In this document: piece after piece, positions 1-5,661 of the stretch
Numbering within the stretch: position 1 is the first letter of the stretch
Layout: every line of letters starts with the position of its first letter
NCBI GenBank assembly: GCA_032124675.1
Contig: JAQBDA010000323.1
Span: 1 to 5,661, forward strand
Length of the DNA: 5,661 nucleotides
Reading direction: 5' to 3'
From: JAQBDA01 sp032124675
GTDB taxonomy: Bacteria > Chloroflexota > Anaerolineae > Anaerolineales > UBA4823
The notes under the pieces: model-generated
Told to the model about the DNA's origin: nothing
The model's input: the letters and a program-made list of their open reading frames with translations, nothing else
Database searches by the model: none
Translations under genes and position numbers: made by a program

Positions 1-344
1 GGGATCATGATTTTTGCATATGGAATCTTATCGAGTATTGGTAATGCCAGGTCCATCGCCCATTGTTGGGCTGCATAATTCATCATAATGTCGAACTGAC
101 CATCAATCAAGAATTGCTGGTAACGCGAGGTTTCACCACTGAAGCCATACACAGTATTGCCTGTGATATCGAATTCTTTGATGACTACCCCATTGATTGG
201 GTCTTCTTGTCTCCCAGGAAGCTTCTTCGTCGCCACTGTGACAGTATGACCCCGTCTTACAAGCTGCTCAGAGATCTGTTTTACCACCTCTTGAGCCCCA
301 CCAACGCTAGGGTGATAGAGCTCGACAGTGTGAAGAATATTCAT
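1..344 (-). CDS. Glycosyltransferase, GT-B fold family 4 type, N-terminal fragment (runs off left edge)
   Basis: This is the first 114 codons of a gene that starts with ATG at 344..342 and continues beyond base 1. The protein begins MNILHTVELYHPSVGGAQEVV. A short beta strand is followed by a Pro-x-x-Gly-Gly loop at residues 12-16, then an amphipathic helix (about 17-31) and a second strand after RRGHTVTVAT (31-40). This is the usual opening of the N-terminal Rossmann domain of GT-B glycosyltransferases, where the Gly-Gly loop lies near the acceptor site. The sugar-nucleotide-binding C-terminal half lies outside the window, so donor and linkage cannot be judged. It would act in the cytoplasm or at the inner membrane face, adding a sugar to the growing glycan. 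It follows the family 2 glycosyltransferase by 40 bases on the same strand, so it is probably the fourth gene of the operon. Only a weak purine-rich ribosome site (AGTGGAT) precedes the ATG. Confidence 0.85.
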   Translation of the reverse strand, partial: MNILHTVELYHPSVGGAQEVVKQISEQLVRRGHTVTVATKKLPGRQEDPINGVVIKEFDITGNTVYGFSGETSRYQQFLIDGQFDIMMNYAAQQWAMDLALPILDKIPYAKIMI

Positions 345-384
345 TTATCCACTTAATTGTTGCTATTCTCGGCCAGTTTTGCAA

Positions 385-1308
385 TCATAGTATGGCTCGC
401 GTGAATAATCTGTTCATCACTTTAATATACGCCCATCGAACAAAGCGGGCTCTGTACGCCAATACAAGCTTGCCTGCATTTATTGCTGCCCCGATTCGAT
501 GATTTTCCTGCCACGCGTAGAGCAGGTGCAACCAGCTGTAGTGAAATAGATGTTCATCAATCATCTTATTCAGGTTTGGGTCAAACATCTGGTGTGTATA
601 TATATAATTATAAAGATTCTCGAATACAGCAGCCATCCCCAAAGCATGCTGGGAGCGTTTTCTGGTGCTTCGTAAGTTAGTTTCGGATTTGTTATTGTAC
701 ATTGTTGTTGCTTCTGGCGAGTAAGCGATATCGCGAATTACAGCTAATCTCAACCAAAGATCATAGTCTTCAAGGGCGCAAAGCTCGGCTTGTTCTGAGA
801 ATAACCCTGCTTCATCCAATCCCTCTCGGCGCAATAAGACAGTAGAGGTGATCACAAAGTTATCTTTAATAAGCTCATCCAAGATTGGGGGTGAAATTTT
901 TCTGTCGGGATCATGATAACACTTATCCTGCGCACCTTGTTCGGGTTGGATTTTATAAGCATTGGAACATACCATGGTTATTCGAGGATTTAATTGCAAG
1001 GCGTGCATCTGCCGTTCTAATTTATCGGGCAGCCATAGATCATCAGAGTCTAAAAATGCAATTATGTCGCCTGTTGAGGATCGAATTCCAGCGTTACGGG
1101 CAACTGCTGGGAGGCCAGAGTGTTCAAGCCGAAGGTAACGGATGGGAATCGCTAAGTTCTTAACTCGATCGATGGTCTGATCTGTCGAACCATCATCAAC
1201 GATAATAATCTCATACGGTGGATAAGTTTGGTTTTGAACGCTTTCTACAGCCAGAATTACATCATCCTGGCGGTTATAGGTCGGAATGATCACACTCACG
1301 CTATGCAT
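385..1308 (-). CDS. Family 2 glycosyltransferase (GT-A fold)
   Basis: This complete 307-residue protein starts with ATG at 1308 and ends with TGA at 387..385. It opens with SVSVIIPTYNR (3-13), the first strand of a GT-A nucleotide-sugar domain. VDDGS follows at 37-41 (nucleotide contact), then RNAGI at 71-75 and the metal-binding DxD in FLDSDDLW at 85-92 (Asp87 and Asp89). An E-D pair before YDLW (Glu180, Asp181) is a good candidate for the catalytic base region. There are no transmembrane segments, so it is a cytoplasmic or membrane-associated enzyme that transfers one sugar from a nucleotide donor. The roughly 100-residue helical tail after about 210 is usual for bacterial members, and the length is normal for the family. 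It begins 13 bases after the ATPase stop with no clear Shine-Dalgarno site, so translation is probably coupled. Donor and acceptor cannot be told from sequence. The family is secure but the exact substrate is unknown. Confidence 0.95.
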   Translation of the reverse strand: MHSVSVIIPTYNRQDDVILAVESVQNQTYPPYEIIIVDDGSTDQTIDRVKNLAIPIRYLRLEHSGLPAVARNAGIRSSTGDIIAFLDSDDLWLPDKLERQMHALQLNPRITMVCSNAYKIQPEQGAQDKCYHDPDRKISPPILDELIKDNFVITSTVLLRREGLDEAGLFSEQAELCALEDYDLWLRLAVIRDIAYSPEATTMYNNKSETNLRSTRKRSQHALGMAAVFENLYNYIYTHQMFDPNLNKMIDEHLFHYSWLHLLYAWQENHRIGAAINAGKLVLAYRARFVRWAYIKVMNRLFTRAIL

Positions 1309-1321
1309 TTTGGATTTTTAT

Positions 1322-2647
1322 TTACGATGGTGTATCGGTTTGAGCAAGTGTATTGATATCTTCAATCTTTTCGAAGGGTATGATAGGTGCGGTCAGACCT
1401 GGTCGCGCCAAGATCCAATGTGGCGATTTGCTCAATCCACCCCGGATTCGAAAAGATATCATCGGCGAGTTAACCCCTGGCTGCAAGAACCACTCCTGGA
1501 AATGCAGGCTGCACATCAACTCGGCGCGGTAGTCCCCCTCGTTTAGATAGTGGGTGGGAATCCAGGCGACAAGTGTGTTACGACCTTTAGTTAGTAAAGG
1601 CCAATTTTCTGGCGCGGTATCGGTATGCTGCGCCCAGAATATAAGCTCACCACTGGCAGTCGAGACCGCGAACCCTATGCTCAGCGCGGCGTGCGGCTGA
1701 TCAACGTTTCCTTCAATGAGTATTCCGATCTTTTCATTGGCTGCTACGTCGTGCGAAACGGGTTGCAAGTCCGGGTCAACAGTAAGGAACTTTGTCGGGT
1801 TGAAAAACGGATTTTTTTCCCGAAGTTGGTTTGATGATCCATCCCACATGCTGCCGTGGGTATGATCTGAGAGATATTTCCCAATAGCAGAACGGGAATC
1901 ACCAAAGTAAATTAATTGACCTTGCTCAAGCAATAATGATTTTGGGCACAGGCTCTGGATCGCATTCATTTGGTGGCTGACCAGGATGACTGTTCTACCT
2001 TCATGGGCTACATTTTCCATTTTCCCGAGACATTTTTTTTGGAACTGTACATCGCCTACTGCAAGGACTTCGTCTACTAATAATATTTCTGTCTCTAAAT
2101 GAGCTGCAACAGCGAATGCAAGCCGTACATACATACCACTTGAGTAATGTTTAACCGGGGTTTCTAGAAATCTCTCTAGCTCCGCAAATGCTACAATCTC
2201 ATCAAATTTTCGTCCGATTTCATCGCGCTTCATTCCAAGAATAGCGCCGTATAAATATACATTTTCCCGCCCTGTGAGCTCCGGGTGGAAACCTGTACCG
2301 ACTTCGAGCAATGAACCAATGCGGCCGTGGATTTCGGCAAAACCCTCTGTGGGTTCCGTGATCCTGGAGAGAATTTTTAGGAGCGTACTCTTGCCTGCTC
2401 CATTACGACCAATCACACCTACAACCTCACCTGCATCTAGCTGAAAGGAAATATTCCTTAATGCCCAGATCGAGTTTTTAGATCCGTCTACAGGCACATC
2501 GTGCCCAAGAAGCCGATTCCTGAGCCTGGAGAATGAATGGTTGGCTGCCCGGCTAATTGAATCCCTGAATGTTTGGTAACGGACTTGTGGTCCGCCAAGG
2601 TCGTATTTTTTGCTAATATCAACTACCTGAATGGCCAAATCGCTCAC
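1322..2647 (-). CDS. wzt: Polysaccharide ABC exporter ATPase with C-terminal glycan-binding domain (Wzt-like)
   Basis: This 441-residue protein powers export of a lipid-linked polysaccharide by the neighbouring permease. All parts of a nucleotide-binding domain are visible: Walker A GRNGAGKST (80-88), the family segment EVGTGFHPELTGREN (115-129) where the Q-loop lies, signature YSSGM (168-172), Walker B EILLVDE (187-193; Asp192 and Glu193), D-loop AVGD (196-199) and switch His225. About 40 extra residues (17-58) precede Walker A, as in Wzt/TagH type ATPases. After a linker at about 260-295 comes a beta-rich domain (about 296-425) that matches Wzt C-terminal domains. In characterised systems these bind the modified non-reducing end of the glycan before export. 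The start is GTG, three bases after the permease stop (TAA CCC GTG), which argues for coupled translation. TagH-like teichoic acid exporters share the ATPase core but usually lack this C-terminal domain, so a Wzt-type role is favoured. Confidence 0.95.
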   Translation of the reverse strand: MSDLAIQVVDISKKYDLGGPQVRYQTFRDSISRAANHSFSRLRNRLLGHDVPVDGSKNSIWALRNISFQLDAGEVVGVIGRNGAGKSTLLKILSRITEPTEGFAEIHGRIGSLLEVGTGFHPELTGRENVYLYGAILGMKRDEIGRKFDEIVAFAELERFLETPVKHYSSGMYVRLAFAVAAHLETEILLVDEVLAVGDVQFQKKCLGKMENVAHEGRTVILVSHQMNAIQSLCPKSLLLEQGQLIYFGDSRSAIGKYLSDHTHGSMWDGSSNQLREKNPFFNPTKFLTVDPDLQPVSHDVAANEKIGILIEGNVDQPHAALSIGFAVSTASGELIFWAQHTDTAPENWPLLTKGRNTLVAWIPTHYLNEGDYRAELMCSLHFQEWFLQPGVNSPMISFRIRGGLSKSPHWILARPGLTAPIIPFEKIEDINTLAQTDTPS

Positions 2648-2650
2648 GGG

Positions 2651-3490
2651 TTACACTACATCTGCAAAGGTTTTTTCAACCCGCCGGAAATAAAACCCCC
2701 CGCTGATTAATAATATAAGTGCAATCAATGATGATATCACAATCATACTCACAGGCACATCAGTTGTGCCTAATAATGCCCACCTAAACCCATCTACAAC
2801 CCCAACCATGGGATTGATTCCAGAGAGTGTCCGCCAAGGTTCGTCCAGCATGCTGCTAGGATAGGCGACAGGGGTGGCTATAAACCATATCTGTACAATG
2901 AAAGGAACAACATAACGTATATCACGGTATTGCACATTCATTGCAGTAAGCCACAATCCAACCCCCAGGGATGTTGCGAGTGCCAGAAGTAAGAAAGCAG
3001 GGAGCCAGATAATATTAACAGTAGGTGTGATTCTGTAGAATACCATCAGAAATATCAGCATTAAAAATGAAAATAAGAAATCGATAACTCCAGAGAGGAT
3101 TGCCGAGATCGGGATAACCATACGTGGAAAATATATTTTCTTAACCAGATTAGCGCTGGATACCACGCTGGCTGTCGCTTGTGTCAAGCCATTCGCAAAA
3201 AATGTCCATGGAACCAGGGCAGCAAAACTAAATATTGGATAGGGCAGGTCATCAGATGGAATATTTGCGAAGTTACCAAAAAAAATAGATAAGACAATCA
3301 TTGTCATGAAGGGTTGTATGATCGCCCATGCTGATCCTAAAACCGTTTGTTTATAGCGTACTTTTATATCTCTCCAGGTGAGAAAGTACAGCAATTCGCG
3401 ATATGCCCAGAGTTCTGATAGCTTTAGGGCAGCCCAACCCCGAGATGGTTTTATATAATATACTGGAAGGTTCTGTTTAGTAGTAGCCAT
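2651..3490 (-). CDS. wzm: Polysaccharide ABC exporter permease, ABC-2 type (Wzm-like)
   Basis: From ATG at 3490..3488 this encodes 279 residues, a typical length for Wzm/TagG permeases. An amphipathic N-terminus with LWAYRELLYFLTWRDIKVRY (27-46) precedes the membrane part, as is characteristic of ABC-2 polysaccharide exporters. About six hydrophobic segments follow, roughly 51-72, 84-103, 128-152, 160-183, 193-212 and 246-266. Two family loops are clear: NLVKKIYFPRMVIP (114-127) and NPMVGVVDGFRWALLG (226-241). It would form the homodimeric channel in the cytoplasmic membrane through which the Wzt-like ATPase drives the lipid-linked glycan. The frame stays open upstream to a GTG at 3589. The 33 extra residues are basic and unlike the family N-terminus, so the internal ATG is preferred. 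No strong ribosome site lies just before that ATG (only ACAGGT). It is the first gene of the leftward operon. Confidence 0.95.
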   Translation of the reverse strand: MATTKQNLPVYYIKPSRGWAALKLSELWAYRELLYFLTWRDIKVRYKQTVLGSAWAIIQPFMTMIVLSIFFGNFANIPSDDLPYPIFSFAALVPWTFFANGLTQATASVVSSANLVKKIYFPRMVIPISAILSGVIDFLFSFLMLIFLMVFYRITPTVNIIWLPAFLLLALATSLGVGLWLTAMNVQYRDIRYVVPFIVQIWFIATPVAYPSSMLDEPWRTLSGINPMVGVVDGFRWALLGTTDVPVSMIVISSLIALILLISGGFYFRRVEKTFADVV

Positions 3491-3629
3491 AACCTGTAAT
3501 ATCCGCAATAACCTTAATTTGTTCCAGCAAATCTTATAGCTGCCAATCTTTTGAGTTTTAATAATTGCAAGATTTTGTAACCTCCGCACCCTGGCTACTT
3601 TAGAGAGATCAAATGAACTAACTCTGGCT

Positions 3630-3648
3630 CAAGGGGGAACCCACCTTG
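3630..3648. repeat. Short GC-rich hairpin in the divergent region
   Basis: CAAGG and CCTTG form the outer stem, and GG/CC extends it across one bulged A to a GAAC loop, giving about seven pairs. Neither strand has a T-run after the stem, so it is not an intrinsic terminator. It lies 140 to 158 bases upstream of the permease ATG on the operon side and could be a leader structure if that transcript begins above it. Confidence 0.4.
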
Positions 3649-3791
3649 GAGAAGGCAACCCGGCTATAGTTTATCACTAAATCCAGACTGCATCTAATGG
3701 GCAACTTTTAATGCTCAGCCTGCGACTTCGATCTACGATATAGGATTGGGGGAACTATCACCCATCTTGCTATCTATGAAAAACTATGATA

Positions 3792-3821
3792 TTGTAAGCC
3801 AGGTTTCTGCAGGTGTATACC
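3792..3821 (+). promoter_or_regulatory. Possible promoter for the ligase-like gene
   Basis: TTGTAA (3792-3797) and TATACC (3816-3821) are separated by 18 bases and each match four of six positions of the vegetative sigma consensus. Transcription would start near 3828, giving a leader of roughly 37 bases before the ATG at 3865. This is a pattern match only. Another -10-like word, TATGAT at 3785-3790, lacks a partner at normal spacing. Confidence 0.3.
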
Positions 3822-3826
3822 AGCAG
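3807..3826. repeat. Imperfect inverted repeat overlapping the putative -10 (operator candidate)
   Basis: The two arms CTGC-A-GGT and ACC-A-GCAG flank a GTAT centre. Seven of eight arm positions pair, with one A:A mismatch. The element covers the -10 word of the proposed rightward promoter, where a dimeric repressor could bind. It could also form a hairpin if transcription starts further upstream. No regulator gene is present in the window to match it. Confidence 0.35.
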
Positions 3827-3852
3827 CCCGAATGATGTAATTCAGCATTTAT

Positions 3853-3856
3853 AAGG
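3853..3856 (+). promoter_or_regulatory. Ribosome binding site supporting the ligase-like start
   Basis: AAGG lies eight bases before the ATG at 3865. It is a modest Shine-Dalgarno match, but it is correctly spaced and favours this ATG over the in-frame ATG at codon 13. Confidence 0.55.
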
Positions 3857-3864
3857 TAATTTAT

Positions 3865-5661
3865 ATGTCCACTAAATTAAGCCGTTTCTGCGATGGGATC
3901 ATGGAGGCTGGCTGGCTTGCAGCAGTGATATTGATCCCCTTGTTCTTTAACGTGTATTCAAGCAGGATTTTCGAACCGGATAAGATTACCATACTGCGCA
4001 GCCTATCTCTGTTGGTGTTGGCTGCCTGGCTGGTGAAAACAGTCGAATTGGGGGGAGTTAGGTGGGAGCGTATAGATCCTGGAAGCTCTCGTATTAAATC
4101 ACTGCTGCGGATCCCCTTGGTAGCTCCTGTCCTTGCCTTGGCCGTCCTGTATGTAATCGCCACCTTGTTCTCGGTCTCACCCAGTGTTAGCCTTTGGGGG
4201 TCTTACCAGAGGCTGCAAGGTACCTACACAACCCTGTCTTACCTTGTGTTATTCGCTGCATTGGTAATTAACCTGCGCAGTAAATCTCAGGTGGACCGTC
4301 TGATTACGACAGTAATCATGGTCAGTCTCCCGATCATGTTATACGGCGTATTGCAAAGGTTCAAGCTGGACCCTGTTCCATGGGGTGGGGATACCTCACG
4401 GCGTATCGCTGCAAACATGGGCAACTCGATCTTTGTTGCGGCGTACCTGATCATGGTATTTCCACTGACTGTGGGTCGCATCGTGGATGCATTCAAGGCG
4501 ATCCTCACGGAAAACGACCAGCTTCTACTGCCGGTGATCCGGGCAACGATCTATATATTCATCGCTGCACTTCAAGTAGTTGCACTTTACTTCAGCGGGA
4601 GCCGCGGACCGGCTCTAGGCTGGATGGCGAGCTCCTTCTTCCTGTTTCTGCTGCTGTCATTGTACTGGGGGAAGCGCTGGTTGACGATCACGACGGTTGC
4701 TGTTGCAGCAGGAATAGCAGTGTTTTTGGTCGTGTTCAACATCCAGGGTGGACCATTAGAAGGCTTGCGAAAATCTCCCGCTATCGGTCGCTTCGGTCTG
4801 CTGCTGGATGCGGAAAGCAACAGCGCGCTGGTTCGTAAATATATATGGGAAGGGGCAGCCGACCTGGTATCCATTCACGATCCGCTCGAGTTTCCGGATG
4901 GCAGCAAGGACCGTTTCAATTTCCTGCGCCCGATCATCGGATACGGTCCAGAGAGTATGTATGTTGCCTATAACCCGTTCTATGTTCCAGAATTGGCGCA
5001 TGTTGAGAAACGGAATGCCTCTCCAGACAGGTCTCATAATGAGACCTGGGATTCACTGGTGATTACTGGTGCAGCAGGTATCGCAGTATATCTCGCCGTA
5101 TTCCTATCCGTAATATATTATGGCTTGAAATGGATTGGATTGATACCCAACCACATCCAAAGATTGCTGTTTTTTGGTTTTATCGTCGGTGGAGGTATGA
5201 TTGGCGCAATGGGAATGGGCTTCTGGAGGGGTGTTGAGTACTTTGGCGTTGGTATGCCGTTCGGTATGCTGCTCGGCCTGCTGCTCTATATTACCCAGGT
5301 GGCAATCTTTTCCCAATATCAAACCCCTACCAGCCTGGGCGAAGCAGCGCGTTCTTTGGTCTTGATCGTGTTGTTGGCGGGGATTATCGCCCATTTCGTC
5401 GAGATCAATTTCGGTATCGCGATTGCAGTCACACGCGCGTACTTCTGGGTTTATTCTGCGCTGCTGCTGTGTGTTGGATATATCCTGCCGCTGTATAACC
5501 AATATGATTACCCCAGCCCGCACGGGGTGATATCAGAAACCTCGGCTCAGCCGGCAGCGAAAAGCGGAAGCGGAGGACAGGCGGGAAAGAAACGCCGCGG
5601 GCGCGGCAGCAGGTCCACAGGTGCCTCTGCAGCGGATGCCAGGGTTTTCATGATCCCAGCC
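3865..5661 (+). CDS. O-antigen ligase / Wzy_C family polytopic membrane protein, 3' end outside window
   Basis: The frame is open for 599 codons from ATG at 3865 to the window end, with no stop. About 14 hydrophobic segments are visible (first near 16-34, last near 521-543). Family landmarks are RIAANMGNSIFVAAYL (180-195), SGSRGP (244-249) and a roughly 100-residue loop between hydrophobic segments at about 293-392. That loop contains IIGYGPESM (357-365) and ends in SHNETWDSLVITG (390-402). His391-Asn392, nine residues, Gly402 and Gly405 fit the H[NSQ]-x9-G-x-x-G pattern known from WaaL ligases, in which the loop histidine is essential. The likely role is transfer of a lipid-carried glycan to an acceptor on the outer face of the cytoplasmic membrane. 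The family also contains Wzy polymerases and protein O-glycan ligases, so acceptor and reaction are not settled. Residues about 551-595 form a Ser/Gly/Ala-rich linker with a KKRRGRGSR cluster, and the frame continues past it, which suggests an added C-terminal domain. It is divergent from the export operon. Confidence 0.88.
   Translation, partial: MSTKLSRFCDGIMEAGWLAAVILIPLFFNVYSSRIFEPDKITILRSLSLLVLAAWLVKTVELGGVRWERIDPGSSRIKSLLRIPLVAPVLALAVLYVIATLFSVSPSVSLWGSYQRLQGTYTTLSYLVLFAALVINLRSKSQVDRLITTVIMVSLPIMLYGVLQRFKLDPVPWGGDTSRRIAANMGNSIFVAAYLIMVFPLTVGRIVDAFKAILTENDQLLLPVIRATIYIFIAALQVVALYFSGSRGPALGWMASSFFLFLLLSLYWGKRWLTITTVAVAAGIAVFLVVFNIQGGPLEGLRKSPAIGRFGLLLDAESNSALVRKYIWEGAADLVSIHDPLEFPDGSKDRFNFLRPIIGYGPESMYVAYNPFYVPELAHVEKRNASPDRSHNETWDSLVITGAAGIAVYLAVFLSVIYYGLKWIGLIPNHIQRLLFFGFIVGGGMIGAMGMGFWRGVEYFGVGMPFGMLLGLLLYITQVAIFSQYQTPTSLGEAARSLVLIVLLAGIIAHFVEINFGIAIAVTRAYFWVYSALLLCVGYILPLYNQYDYPSPHGVISETSAQPAAKSGSGGQAGKKRRGRGSRSTGASAADARVFMIPA

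Larger units (their letters stand above)
3491..3864. promoter_or_regulatory. Divergent intergenic region between the export operon and the ligase-like gene
   Basis: This 374-base gap separates two start codons that point away from each other, so it must hold the promoters for both transcripts. No convincing protein gene was found here. Visible elements are a weak rightward promoter (3792..3821), an imperfect inverted repeat overlapping its -10 (3807..3826), a hairpin (3630..3648), a second copy of GGGGGAAC (3633..3640 and 3748..3755), and a possible leader ORF on the minus strand (3570..3514). On the minus strand a TATAAG hexamer (3538..3533) resembles a -10 box for the operon but has no good -35 at proper spacing. 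The region was compared from memory with common riboswitch classes (cyclic di-AMP, cyclic di-GMP, cobalamin, TPP, M-box) and matched none convincingly. Confidence 0.6.

Noticed and set aside
63..356. Plus-strand open frame of 97 codons at the left edge
   Set aside because: It lies opposite the glycosyltransferase N-terminus, whose translation shows clear GT-B features. The plus-strand product has no recognisable motif.
1286..1834. Plus-strand frames opposite the ATPase C-terminal domain
   Set aside because: They are antisense to a well-supported domain with correct length and contain no motifs or plausible ribosome sites.
3491..3589. Extended permease start at GTG 3589
   Set aside because: The extra 33 residues are unlike the family, and the ATG at 3490 gives the expected N-terminus and length. 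The GTG itself overlaps the GGAGG word.
3630..3648. Intrinsic terminator
   Set aside because: The stem has no following T-run on either strand, and it lies between divergent starts where no transcript needs to end.
3600..3864. Riboswitch of the cyclic di-AMP (ydaO) type, suggested by GGGGGAACCCA
   Set aside because: Only the first short word matches. The later conserved blocks of that class (for example ACAGCTAACCTCG) are absent, so it is not called.
3861..4163. Minus-strand open frame overlapping the start of the ligase-like gene
   Set aside because: The plus frame is continuous with membrane segments and family motifs, so the antisense frame is a shadow. The same applies to minus frames at 4287-4508, 4587-4874, 4756-5037 and 5104-5523.
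4380..4838. Plus-strand open frame of 152 codons inside the ligase-like gene
   Set aside because: It is in another frame of the same stretch. It is Cys/Arg/Gly-rich with no domain, while frame 3865-5661 gives a coherent membrane protein.

Overview
The window is a chromosomal-looking segment of a surface-polysaccharide locus. Five protein-coding genes can be supported. Four run leftward (minus strand) as a compact operon, and one long gene runs rightward (plus strand) from a shared divergent intergenic region. No RNA gene, mobile element or CRISPR array was seen.

Layout from right to left on the minus strand: an ABC-2 type polysaccharide export permease (Wzm-like, 3490..2651); its ATPase with a C-terminal carbohydrate-binding type domain (Wzt-like, 2647..1322); a family 2 glycosyltransferase (1308..385); and the N-terminal 114 codons of a GT-B/family 4 type glycosyltransferase that leaves the window at base 1 (344..1). 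Gaps between these genes are 3, 13 and 40 bases, so they are very probably one transcript with coupled translation. Rightward from 3865 runs an unbroken reading frame of 599 codons to the window edge. It encodes a polytopic membrane protein of the O-antigen ligase / Wzy_C superfamily and carries a WaaL-type H-N-x9-G-x-x-G motif. It ends in view in a basic, Gly/Ser/Ala-rich linker that suggests a further domain beyond the edge.

The genes fit an ABC-transporter-dependent glycan pathway. Cytoplasmic glycosyltransferases build the chain on a lipid carrier, Wzm/Wzt export the finished chain, and a membrane ligase-like enzyme on the outer face may transfer glycans to an acceptor. The last step is inferred from family and position only.

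The organism is a bacterium with moderate GC content. From memory of family resemblance, the permease N-terminus and the long ligase-like protein recall Chloroflexota (Anaerolineae-like) proteins, but no marker gene here confirms this. The 374-base stretch between the two divergent start codons (3491..3864) holds no convincing protein gene. It does hold a weak promoter candidate, two hairpin-forming inverted repeats, a repeated GGGGGAAC word and a possible tiny leader ORF. No radically new system is apparent. The most notable points are the unusual ligase-like protein and the structured divergent control region.
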